This document shows, piece after piece, positions 20,888 to 31,849 of a stretch of DNA of 64,000 nt. Where the stretch lies: positions 1-64,000 of the forward strand of contig JALQPE010001855.1 in assembly GCA_030407315.1 (NCBI GenBank). Direction: 5' to 3'. Both the position numbers and the translations under genes were made by a program. The notes under the pieces were generated by a model. It saw only the letters and a program-made list of their open reading frames with translations. It searched no databases and was not told where the DNA came from. Every line of letters begins with the position of its first letter. Position 1 is the first letter of the stretch. This stretch comes from Asparagopsis taxiformis (lineage: Eukaryota; Rhodophyta; Florideophyceae; Bonnemaisoniales; Bonnemaisoniaceae).

Positions 20888-22385
20888 TATAGACGTCCGG
20901 TGAATGACCAGCGCAATTGCATTGCTGGCGAGCCCAGAAATTCTAAAATTTCAATCAGAAAAAAAATTGCAAAATTATATCGATTTGGGCGGTCGAAAGT
21001 GCCGTACGGCACACCCCCATCTCAAAAACATGTTCACATGTGTATGTTTTTGAGAATGGCTCAAAATTCAATTCAAATCAAGTGTCTAATCTGGCCACAA
21101 CGGCCCCAGAAGAAGCCAGCCGACGCCCCGAGCGGGGCCATCGCTGGCTTCTGTAAGCACCAACTGTAAGCAAAGCCACATCTCACGAAGGGTCGATTCC
21201 AGGCTCAGGCTCAATACGCCAGGGCGAAGTTTTGTGGTCCTTGTTTCGGCATACCTCCACCCCACTTTCTCACGACAAACACTACTCACCCATCATGCTG
21301 CACATACTACGTGCACTTCGTATGAGCAGTGGGCCCGCTTGCGTGGTTGCTGTAATGCGTAGATGTGAGCAGCACACGAACAAACCAGAATGGACGTCTG
21401 GTGGATGGCCGGCTCAATTGCATTGCTGGCCAGCCCCGAAATTCTAAAATTTCGGGCAGAAAAAAATATTGCAAAAAACCTTGATTTCAGCGGGTCGATT
21501 GTGCCGTACGGCAGACCCCCATCTCAAAAACATGTTCACATGTGCTTGTTTTTGAGAATAGCCCAAATTTTAATTCAAATCAGGGTGTCTAATTTGGCTA
21601 CAACGGCCCCAGGAACCGGCCGCCGCCCGAATGGGGCTATCACTGGCTTCTGTAAGCACTAACTGTAAGGCTAAATGGCGCCTAAACAATGGGTCGATTC
21701 CAGCCTTCAAGCCCAAGTTATGCTAGGGAGATATCTTTTTCCCTGTTTCATCATGGTCCCACCTTACTCCCTCACGACAAGCACTACTCACCCATCACGT
21801 TACTCATATTCCGTGCACTTTGTATGAGTAGTGAGCTCGCCTGCTTAGTTGCTGCAACTTGCTGCCCACATCCATGCATTGAATGCATGGATGTGGGCAG
21901 CACACGACCAACCTGAAATGGACGTCTGGCGGATGTCCAGCTCAATTGCATTGCTGGCCAGCCCCGAAATTCTAAAATTTCGGGCAGAAAAAAATTGTGA
22001 AAAATCATCGATTTTGGCGGGTCGATTGTGCCGTACGGCACACCCCCATCTCAAAAACATGTTCACATGTGCATGTTTTTGAGAATAGCCCAAATTTTAA
22101 TTCAAATCAAGGTGTCTAATTTGGCCACAACGGTCCCAGAAACCGGCCGCCGCCCCGAGTGGGGTCACCACTGGCTTCTGTAAGCACCAACTGTAAGCCA
22201 AAATAGCGTCTTACGAAGGGTCGATTCCAGGCTCAATACGTCAGGGACACGTCTTGGTCCTTGTTTCATCATGGTCCCCGCCCCACTCTCTCACGACGAA
22301 GGAACACTACTGGACGTCTGCTGGATGTCCAGCTCGATTGCATTGCTGGCCAGCCCAGAAATTCTAAAATTTCCGAAAAATCAAT
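20888..22385 (+). repeat. R1 array, three full units and one partial
   Basis: Full units at about 20888-21115, 21385-21625 and 21912-22145; a partial unit at 22303-22385 starts segment E copy 2. Monomer spacing is 510-530 bp. Spacers with CACTACTCACCCATCA and TTGTATGAGTAGTGAG are shared with 8800-8900 and, inverted, with 24650-24780. Confidence 0.8.
21861..21901. repeat. Perfect 41-bp palindrome in an R1 spacer
   Basis: Two 20-bp arms, GCTGCCCACATCCATGCATT and its exact reverse complement, flank a single G at 21881. Other spacers carry only one arm (for example GCGTGGATGTAGGCAGC near 8900), so the second arm is a local inverted duplication. Confidence 0.9.
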
Positions 22386-24017
22386 TTGGTGGCCCAGCAT
22401 CTCCTGTGCCGAAAATTCCCGCACTCACTTCTGATATACTATATCGTAGTAGTAGTGTAGTCTAGACGTGTTTCGCACTTGTACGCATCAGGGAAGGCTG
22501 CACGGAAGGTTGAGACTACGCTACTTGTGTACCGCGTCGTCTGAAATAGCGAGTAGTGTTTGTTGTATAGTTGTGGAGTATGCGTCTAGTGGTTTGTAAA
22601 GCTTGCAGAACGGGATAGGGATGTGGGTGGCCCTATTTTATGAATACATGAGTACCAATATTCAAGGGTGACAAAGCGGAAAGGCATACGTTCATACATG
22701 TTTGAGATTGCATAGTAGAGAAAAATTTACATCGAAATTTACATAGAGCAGATGGAGGTTTTAAGGATGAGGTATGAGAGGAAGAAAATTCTTCTGTGGT
22801 ATGAGGATGTGTTCTGTGGAGGGATGGAATCTTGGATGGTACAGGGGGAGGTGGAAATGTACGGAGTGCGGGTTTAGATTGGAGTGTGATTCGGAGAGGA
22901 GTGCCGACAAGCATATTATGGGGATTGGGGAGACGCTGCGGGGTGTTGGGGTAGTGAGGGCGGAGGAGGTGTTTAGGTGGGACCGTAGGAGGGTGCGGTT
23001 GAAGGCGCCGAGAGGAGGGGGTTTTAGGAAAGTGAGGGAAAGAAGGGGAGGGGGTGGCGTCTGTTCTGGCTGTGGTGAGTGGGATGTGATGGAGAAGAAG
23101 GGGTTATTGTATTTGGGGCGGGAGGGGAGTGGGAGGAAGGGTGCGAAGTGGGGGTTGATATGTGGTTCAGAGCGGGGAGGTTCTGGGGAGACGGCGGGGG
23201 AGCGGGAGCGTGGGCCAGTTGTGGTGGTGTATACGGTATCGAAGATGCGGATGTCGTGGGGCATGGAGCAGCTGAGGGAGGGAGGGGTGGAGCAGGTCGG
23301 GTACGGGATGGGGAGTGAGAGGTTTTGGAAGAGTAAGCTGCAGGGGAAGTTCGTGGAGAGGGCGAAGGAGAGGGGTTGAAGGTAGAGGAGAGAGGGTATT
23401 GAAGAACAATACGTTTCAAAGGTGATGGGGGAGACCATGGTCGAGGAGATAGGGGTGTTTTTCCCTATTCTGAGGTAGTATGAGGACTGGTTATACGAAA
23501 TCTGTACGGTAGAGCAGAACAGTAGGTATGGGATGGAGGTGTGCACCGTGGAAGCGGGGATAGGTAGCTGAAAATGCGTGCTAGAGTGGTTTTGGGGGTG
23601 TTTGAGGTACAGTACGGGGGAAGTGAGCACCAACAGGAAGGGGGTGTGAGCGAGAGGATGAAAAAATTAAAGACGAAATTGGAGTCGACCGACAAGGAAA
23701 AAATAGAGTGGTCGCCGTGATGGATGCGGACATCCATGTCGAGCACGGCGGCAGAAATTTCTGGGGTCGAAATTTTTGAATTTCTGAACCGGCGCCCGTC
23801 CTAGGTTGACATAGACATGGTGGAAGTCCATCCCGAGGGGGACATCCGTGGTACTAGAAACGAATGTCGCCCTAGTAATACTAGACGTACTAGACCGCAT
23901 GGACGTCCGGTTCTAGGCGGACATCCAAAAATACTGGAGAACATGGACGTCCGCCTAGTAATACTAGGTGTACTAGAGGTTGTGGACGTCCGCGTCCATT
24001 TCCGAGAACACAGACGT
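22303..24017 (+). repeat. Duplicated segment E, copy 2
   Basis: Second copy of 9373-11091, with the same G-rich body and the same GGACGTCC/TACTAG array (23810-24010). It ends after AACACAGACG at about 24016, where it abuts a ParB gene fragment. The inverted degenerate R1 end is at about 23740-23830. Confidence 0.75.
22774..23379 (+). CDS. Possible zinc-finger-like protein in segment E copy 2
   Basis: An ATG frame of 201 codons. It contains KCTECGF...SADKH (about residues 29-46), which fits a C2H-type zinc-ribbon or finger start, and a second pair CSGCGEW (about 97-103). Much of the rest is Gly/Arg/Trp/Glu, as expected from any frame on a G-rich purine strand. The opposite strand has an equally long Pro/Ser frame, so selection for coding cannot be shown. 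Copy 1 is frame-broken. Confidence 0.3.
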   Translation: MRGRKFFCGMRMCSVEGWNLGWYRGRWKCTECGFRLECDSERSADKHIMGIGETLRGVGVVRAEEVFRWDRRRVRLKAPRGGGFRKVRERRGGGGVCSGCGEWDVMEKKGLLYLGREGSGRKGAKWGLICGSERGGSGETAGERERGPVVVVYTVSKMRMSWGMEQLREGGVEQVGYGMGSERFWKSKLQGKFVERAKERG

Positions 24018-24099
24018 TGAATCCGCGCGACTCCGCCGACGCGCTCACTTGATTGCCGCAAACCATTGAAAACAAACTGCTGGAATGCGTATCCGCCAT
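24018..24099 (-). pseudogene. ParB-like gene, N-terminal fragment
   Basis: Inverted copy of the 5' end of the gene at 3831. It reads MADTHSSSLF, then QVSASAESRGFN, and stops at the edge of segment E, about 27 codons in. Here the ATG is in frame with the ParB frame, unlike at 3831, which identifies the lost base in the other copy. Homology continues upstream through the promoter (24100-24430). Confidence 0.8.
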
Positions 24100-24429
24100 G
24101 GTTGTTGAGTTGGAAAGGAAAAGAGATGGTTGACGTTGACGTATTGGAGTGATGTGGATGGTATGTTTCACGTTGCGTTGAAGAATGGTCGTGAACGCCA
24201 ATCACTGGAAATAATAACACAATACAACCGAAATTTTGTTAGGTACACACCTATCGTGACCGCTGGAATGCAAGAGAGGCAATCGAGATGTGAGTGTCCG
24301 TTCGGAACGGGCCCGAGTCGGGCTCTCGAAACCTGACGAGGTGGCGTGAAGCATGCAGTGTCCTTGATGTGTAATGTGTTAAAATTACAGCTATCAAGCT
24401 AGGCAGCTTTTGGGGCGGCTGCGAGCACC

Positions 24430-25130
24430 CCTTATCCGGGGGACACCCTGATTTGAGTTGAAATTTGGGCTATTCTCAAAAGCATGCACATGTGAACATG
24501 TTTTTGAGATGAGGGTGTGCCGTACGGCACAATCGACCCGCCGAAATCGATGTTTTTCGCAACATTTTTTTCTGCCCTGAATTGTCGAATTTCTGGGCTG
24601 GACAGCAGTGCATCTCAGCTGGACATCCACCAGACGTCCATTTCAGGTTGGTCGTGTGCTGCCTACATCCACGCATTGCAAGAACTAAGCAGGCGAGTTC
24701 ACTACTCATACAAAGTGCACTGAATATGAGTAACGTGATGGGTGAGTAGTGTTTGTCGTGGAGGAGTAAAGCGGGACCATGATGAAACATGGAAAAAGAT
24801 TTCTCCCAAGCATAACTTAGGCTTGAAGCCTGGAATCGACCCATCGTTAGGCGCCATTTAGCTTTACAGTTAGTGCTTACAGAAGCCAGTGATGACCCCG
24901 CTCGGGGCGGCGGCTCCGGTTCCTGGGGCCGTTGTGGCCAAATTAGACACCCTGATTTGAGTTAAAATTTGGGCTATTCTCAAAAACATGCACATGTGAA
25001 CATGTTTTTGAGATGGGGGTGTGCCGTACGGCACAATCGACCGCCCAAATCGATGTTTTTTGCAATATTTTTTTCTGCCCGAAATTGTAGAATTTCTGGG
25101 CTGGCCAGCAATGTATCTGAGCTGGACATC
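24430..25130 (-). repeat. Two R1 units upstream of methyltransferase copy B
   Basis: Units at 24435-24650 and 24905-25125, minus orientation, joined by a standard R1 spacer. The first is joined to the ParB promoter exactly as at 3281-3547 but inverted. The second lies about 340 bp before the methyltransferase ATG. Confidence 0.8.
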
Positions 25131-25465
25131 CCCACGTCCAGTGGCCGTCCGGATGTCGCTCACCTGGTAAGCGTGAGGCACCTGTGACAACCTATGTGAC
25201 TGGCGGCCTTGCAGTACAACACTCAAAGGCAGGGAATCACAATCTTTTTAAAATTTTTCTCTACCACGTATCCGTCACAACTTATTACCTACACCGGGTA
25301 CGGGTTTCAAGACCTTTCCAGTGCTGTGTACCCGTATACTCTGTTCCGTTCGATATCAACCAGTGTTCCTCACGAAAGAGTGCAAACGTCACGAGATACG
25401 TCGTCAAATTTGACTGTCTCGCCGAGCGGTCGCCATCCTGTACCGAATTTTCCACTCATTCCATT

Positions 25466-28400
25466 ATGGCGAATAAGCGCAGGCGCAACAGCAATCCGAT
25501 CGTTGACGACGCAACCGTGCCAATTCTGCGCGAACCCGCTAGCCCTTGGGAGGATTCTAGTGACATGGGTACACGTCGAAACGTAGGTCGCGCCGCCCGC
25601 GAAACTACTCTCGCTGGCAAAGACTTCCTCCGCCTCTTGCTGGATTTATTCGCCCACTCAAGTTTCGCAGACTTGACGGACAAGCCGGGAGGTTTCACAT
25701 ACGCGGACCTTGGCGCTTGGGTTGCGCAGGGCACGGAAGAACAATTTGTGGCGCTGCAAGGTCGACTCAGCATGTCCTTCAGCGGTCGTTCGAAGAATGC
25801 TGGAGTCGAGGCGGATGTTGCCGAAATCGTCATGGCAGAGATGAACGTTGAGCGAGCGAAGCAGATTGTTCGTCTGGAATTACCGATTGCCGAGTTTTCA
25901 AGACAGGATGAGCGTATCGGGCAATGGGTTGAGCACTGCATCCTTTCTGGGATCGTGCCGCAGACCTTCCTTATTGGATGTAACATGCTTCCTTCGCCAC
26001 TACAGGCGCCGCAGCGCGGGGAACCAAGCGCCTTCGTTCTTGCTCCACCGGAAACGTTCGAGGTATTGATGTATTTCCAAGCGTTGTCTATCATCCGAAA
26101 TCACAACAAGAACCTGCCGCGTCGCCGAATAGGCGATGCGGCCGAAGAGGGGAACGAAGCCGCACGCGTCCCAGCCCATCGGAAAAGCACTAATCGAGCT
26201 TGTTACGTGGTTCAAGTTTTATACCATGCTTGGACCGATGTGGCCTACGCCGCAAAGTTTTCCAGCTTCGAAGAGTTGATGGCGCCGTACATCATTTTCG
26301 ACAGCAGTGAGCATTGGTTTGACGTGCTCGATGAAGGTCTATTCGCACCGATGGAGCAGAAGCTAGATCTCTACCACGACAAAGCTCCCCTATCTCATCC
26401 TGATGGATATGGTGGAAAAGTAGAGACAAGAACCAGTGCGCAGCACAGTGCATTTAGGGACCTTGTGAGGAAGTTCTTCGACCGGTTGCAGTTTCTTATC
26501 GTCAACCCGGACCTGTACACCTGGCCGGAGTCCGACCGCTGGGGGCGCTAGAAATATACTTGTCAAGCGGAAATCCGGACAAGCTGCCAGCGTACTTTGA
26601 CACCCTCGACGAAGACGTTATGGCTGTCCTCCGCCCGGCACCACAAGCCGCGGACGCAGAAAAGGTCCCCAAGCGGTTGATGACACTCCCACTCGTCGCA
26701 ACACAGGAGGGAGAGGTTTGGTTCCGTCGACAAGACACACAACCAGGCTTCAACTTGGACCTGGGAGGACCAGTCTTACTGCCCAAGGGCCGTCTCCCCC
26801 GTCACCGTCACCCCATGCGACAGAAGAGCAGGAAAGTGAAGGGCAGGCTCTCGCAAAGGACTTTCTTTCGAAAATGAGTCAGTATTGCCGGGTGTACGAC
26901 GTCCCTTTCGAAGATTTGGTCAGTGCCGACGAGAGCCGAGAACACGTGCCCATCACGGGCAACGTTCAGCTCATTCTGACTGATCCGCCCTACAATGTTC
27001 GTCGTAAGAGGAACGATTCCAACTCTTCGTACGACAGGCTAACTGCAGAAGATATGCAGGCTAGCATCGAAGTGTTTGACGAGCTGTTGCGCCCCGGTGG
27101 CCACGGCATCGTGTTCTGCTCCGTTTTGCAGTTCTATGAATGGTTCCATTACTTGGAAACGTACAAAGGACCGCAGTCAGAAGGCCCAACCGATGCTGCT
27201 GCCAGTGATGACGGGTCGGATGAAGAAGAGGTTACGTCCATGAATTCGGACTCCGAAGCATCGCAGCACAGTGGCGAAGAAAGTGCGGATGAGGAGATGA
27301 CGAGGACGAGGAGGAGGAGGACGTCGTTCGGAATTCAGTTTTCTTCGTTGACGAAGTACCTCTGTTGTTTGTCCGATTACCTGGGCACCTCTATCAAATG
27401 CCGGGGCGCAAGAGGTACCAACGCATGAACATGGCAGAGGTCGCTATCCACTTCTGGAAGCGAGGTGTTCCGTTCAAGACTGGAAGCGAGATGGTGGCCT
27501 ATAGGAACCACGGATACATGGACGGCACGTACCGGCGTGGTGCAACGTCACCATCAATATGCCCGCCATCGATTCGAATGAGATGGTGTGGCAACAAGGA
27601 GCACAACCGGTGCTACGGTCAGAGTTCGTGCAGAGCAGAAGAGCGTCGCTCTCATGATGGAGTTGATCAGCCAGCATTCACAGCGTGGTGATATTGTTGT
27701 CGATCCATTCTCTGGCACTTTCGCAACGGGAAAAGCAGCTATGAGCTTGCCTGAGCACCGTGTTTTCGTCGGCAGTGACATGGACAAATTGTGTGTGGCA
27801 CGATCGCTTCCAAAGCTGTGTGCAGTCATGTCACGTGTAATTCTTTCAAACAACACTGACATGAGGGTCACGACAGAAGCGAAACAGAGTGCTGAGAAGT
27901 TCTTGGCGTCCCCCTCTGTCACGATGCGTACGCAGAGGGAACGCAGGATCATCGAACCCCCACCTGGCCTTCCCCTGTACCAGAGGTTCCCGAAATATAT
28001 TCGGCAGTACCTCTGGCAGCTGTGCCCAGAGTCGATTGCGTCGCACGAGCACATGGAAAAACCGGTACATTATTGGCCACCTTCCCTGCGCCGCTGGTTG
28101 CAAACTGAAAACCCTCGCGTGATGCGGGCACACGATTGTGTTGCGAAAAAATTGAGCGTTCGACCATCGCTGATTAAGCATCCAAATGCAGGAAGAGGGC
28201 TCTTCGCTGAACAGACATTTAATGTTGGCGACGAAGTATGTGCATACTACGGAACTGTTGTGTACTCTGATATGAGCAAGGAGTCGATGAGGTTCGCGTA
28301 CGGAGAGGGTCACATGGCGATAACGAAGGAAACATTCTTGATGTATGCTATCAAGCTGTATGCAACAGCGGAGGACGACGAAAACATCTAGCATCCAATT

Positions 28401-28664
28401 TGGATTGTTCCGGCTCCGTTCTGTTCGGCGCAGTTCATCAAAGACCCGCGGTATTTGCGAGGTGAGGACACTCCGGCGGAAGACACCAGGCGGATGGCCA
28501 ACGTCGAGTTTGTCGAGAACTACAGCAGCGGTTCGACGGGGAAGAAGCTCAAGGCGAAGGACCTAGAAAATCCGAAGATCATTGTAGTACGTGCAATCCG
28601 CGATATCCGTCCGGGGCAGGAGCTCTACGTTCATTATGGGACAGCGTTTAGAGCATGGAATTAG
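25466..28664 (+). pseudogene. DNA methyltransferase-SET fusion, copy B (full length, frame-broken)
   Basis: ATG at 25466 (MANKRRRNSNP). The first 362 codons are open: a novel N-terminal helical region with no family recognised. Then come the methyltransferase with LTDPPYNV (26982-26996) and RPGGHGIVFC, an acidic linker (about 27195-27320), motif I DPFSGTFATG (27702-27731) and a SET domain (about 28160-28660: HPNAGRGLFAEQ, VCAYYG, AQFIKDPRY, GQELYVHYG). The usual SET NHSC box is replaced by FIKDP, so lysine-methyltransferase activity is uncertain. Breaks: frame shifts near 26545, 26790, 27293, 27535 and 27592, and a TAG at 28388-28396 where copy A has GAG. Comparing the two copies restores the logic of one long ORF, so an intact parent probably exists elsewhere. 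It is flanked by R1 on both sides. Confidence 0.8.
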
Positions 28665-28889
28665 GGTCACGAAAGATGTTTTCATTTCGACTACAAATAA
28701 AGCTACGTTCCAGAGTTGAAGTATATCATATAATGCAGCATGTCCAGCCACCATTAGTCCAGGGTGAAACCTATTGAGCAGTACTCGCCTGTCAAAAACC
28801 AATCGTTCACACTCTAGGTGCACTTCGTCCGAGCAGTGAACCTGACTGCTTGGTTGCTGTTATGCGTGCAGATGCAAATACAAGACCAA

Positions 28890-29100
28890 GTTGAAATGGA
28901 CGCCCGGTGGATGTCCAGCTCAGTTGCATTGCTGTCCAGCCCAGAAATTCTACAATTCAGGGCAGAAAAAAATATTGCAAAAAACATCGATTTCAGCGGG
29001 TCGATTGTGCCGTACGGCACACCCCCATCTCAAAAACATGTTCACATGTGCATGTTTTTGAGAATAGCCCAAATTTTAATTCAAATCAGGACGTCTTCCG
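28890..29100 (+). repeat. R1 unit downstream of methyltransferase copy B
   Basis: Nearly the same as the unit at 3281-3500. Homology with copy A continues to about 29140 (CTAGCTCGACAGCTGTAATT), then stops before the next gene's promoter. Confidence 0.8.
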
Positions 29101-29322
29101 GACATAGGGGTGCTCGCGGCCTAGCTCGACAGCTGTAATTGTACCTCATTAAATACTGTTGATGACTGCCTACCGTATACAATCTGGGCTGTTGGCGTAT
29201 TCTCCGTACTTGACCTGACCTGAACGTTCATCGCAGACCGTTGTGGTTACCGACACTATACAGCAATCTTTTTTGTATCTCGTGCAACTCAATCGTTCCA
29301 TCGCTTCCGGGAAGGCTTCATT

Positions 29323-31598
29323 ATGCCGCCGCGTATTGCGAAGAAAGCTCCAAAGCCTCCGGGCCTCCAGAAAAACGGTCAGCAGCTGCTGTATCGAGTG
29401 CCCGACAATCCCGTGCGAAGAAGCGGTCTGGGCCTACCGGCAGCATTGAACCGCGGTCCGGTAGTCGCAAGACGGACCGGCGCAGAACTGGGGATCCGCA
29501 GCGAGAAAGTGAGGAAGGAGGAACGGCGCGGAGAGAGATGGGGCTTGACCGAGGCAAGCGTGCTCGCAGGGACAGTGAACATCATGATGATGACATGATA
29601 GTGGCTCAAAACATGTTGGAATTGCGGCAGAGTGCTATGGCAAAGGTAGTTTCTCCCGGGTTGGCAGATGCGGAGGTGCTGCAGACGGAGTCCCAGCCGG
29701 GGGTTCGCGAGACACTGGAGGCTGTGACCCCCACTGCGCCAACTATGCCGAGTACATCAGCCCCAGCAGGTAATGCAGTCAGGGACCCGAGGATAGCGGC
29801 AAGGGATGTTGTTTCTGAGCAACGTTCACAGGATGCCAACTATCATCGGCGGTCAGGTGGTACTGAGGGGAGAGAGCAGCCGGAGTGCGGGCCTCGTCAC
29901 AACAGACTGTCATTGGTGCCAAATATGCGCGTAACGCCCCCGCGACGTCAGGCTATTGCCGATGGAGGACATCATAATCCCGATAGCGTGCGAGATGGGG
30001 GGACGGTGAGGGCAGAGAGGTTGCATCCGCCGGAATCCATCGATTTAATGGCGAGTCGCATCAATGCGCAGAAGAAGAAGATCGCGGAGCTGGAAAAAAG
30101 TGTTTAGCCAGGACATAGCAAACAAGGCGCTCACCACGGAGATAGTTGCGTTGGAGGCTAAGGTGAAGACTCTGCAGGCGGAAAATGCCAGCCTTACTGC
30201 AATTGCGAGAACAGGTAGAATCAGTGATCACGGTGGCGGTAAGTCGAAAATACAGAAAGCCATTCCTGTGAAATACCTTGGAGTTCTTAGGGCGGTTGAG
30301 GAAAACCTGACAAAGTGGTGCAAGAACGAGACTATGGAGCTGGACCCTATAGCGGAACAAACGCAGAGACGTTGGACTGGACGTACCATCGAGGTAGAGC
30401 CGGTAGAAGGGACACTTTGGAGCGAAAACGGTGTAGGATATATGCTACCCCTCCGGGCTAATATCATCAAGAATCTGCAGTGGTATACACCTTCGTACAG
30501 GGACGAGAGTGATCTGCTGAATGACTTGGTGCGACACGTACTGCGTCAAAGTCCGTGGTGTGATGTGTTTTCCGATGAGGAGCAGCGTGGTTGCTGTCAA
30601 GAGGCTGTGGCGGGGAGCAAGGCATTGAAAGTGAAGGTGACGCAGAAACTGTCAGACGGGATTGAGTGCACGGAAGCGTAATGCGAGGGACAGATTGTTC
30701 GGTTCGCTGGGTACACACGAAAATTAATGTCTAGATGCACGATGCTGACGACGCGAGCTGAGATGGACGAGCGAGAGGATCAAAGCGCGAAGCGTCTGAG
30801 AAGCTTTGAAACGGAAAGAAACGGTGATTTGGATATCGGGAGGTGGCGAACGCACCGTTCTCAGAGCTGCGATACAGCAAAGGCTTGGTTCCTGACAGCT
30901 TCGAAATGAAGTGAATGGTGATGCATGGTTTAACAACGAGTAGCTGGAATGTGCTGGACATTTCAGGGGTTATTCGATACGACCAGAACAAGTAATGGAC
31001 ATAGAGACGAGCATACTAACGCTGGCGCGCCTGGATGCTTGGCTAGTGACTACTGTGGAGTGTTTGGATGAACCGAAGGGGAAAGGAGGTGCACGGCAGA
31101 AGGAGTTTACAAGGCGGTACAGTCAATATGTGGGGTAGCTTTTCAGCAATTAGTTGGTATGGTGGTGTACTGCATGTCTTGTCTCCAAGGCTCGCAAGCA
31201 AGGAAAGAACGGACGTTGTCGAGAGCGAACAGCGGACTAGTGCACAGTCACGGAATGTGTTTGCAAGCCGTACTGTGACAAGAGAGGCTGTTGAAGTGTG
31301 GCAAAGCGGAGAGGGGTCTGGAATTGTTCATGTCGTTGATGATGTAAACCGCTGCTCATCACTTGTTCTAGTGTCCGAGGATTGGATTCAATCGCATATT
31401 ACGTCAAACCTCGGTGCTGTAATGGATTGTGTGATTGCGCAAGGACTAATTGGCGCAGAACTTTTCGTCGTTGACCCATATGCTGGACACCTGAGTGCAA
31501 ACCTGAATGTCGAAATCAATGCCCCACAGTATGGGGGCATGGAGTGGCGCCATCCAGCCACTGCTGATAACGGTTTTGGCGTAATGGAGGATGGCTGA
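29323..31598 (+). pseudogene. Hypothetical coiled-coil gene, frame-broken
   Basis: ATG at 29323 reads MPPRIAKKAPKPPG. The longest frame (to 30107) then carries a basic, low-complexity region and ends in a coiled coil (AQKKKIAELEKS). The coiled coil resumes without gap in another frame from about 30109 (KALTTEIVALEAKVKTLQ), so an extra A in the A6 run near 30095 breaks it. The following globular part (IPVKYLGVLRAVEENL to about 30660) ends at TAA 30679, yet the same frame continues protein-like to 30909, and a further segment lies at 31068-31598. No family is recognised. It occupies the place that the ParB gene has next to copy A, behind the same R1 junction. Confidence 0.4.
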
Positions 31599-31849
31599 AA
31601 TTAGTGCAGTAAATGTGACGTTGGCTAGAAGGCTTATCATGTAGTACATTATCAATAGAGTGCTGCGATTTAGATTTATTCTTCTTCATTATCATCTGTG
31701 AACTGGTAATCAGTGTTGGTGTAGAAGCGGTTGAGATAGAAACGGTGGTCCGACCAGTGCATTTGTTTCGTAAATGGCTGACTGGAAAGTTACTTCGTAC
31801 GATGTGCACGGTGCCAGATATAGTAGATGCAGAATGAGGTCAACCAAGG
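31599..31849. other. Short intergenic stretch
   Basis: No gene seen. The exact upstream breakpoint of the Copia remnant is not resolved. Confidence 0.4.

Noticed and set aside
22761..23633. 290-codon Pro/Ser minus-strand ORF in segment E (236 plus 181 codons in copy 1)
   Set aside because: Expected from a C/T-rich strand without stops; no domain, and broken in the other copy.
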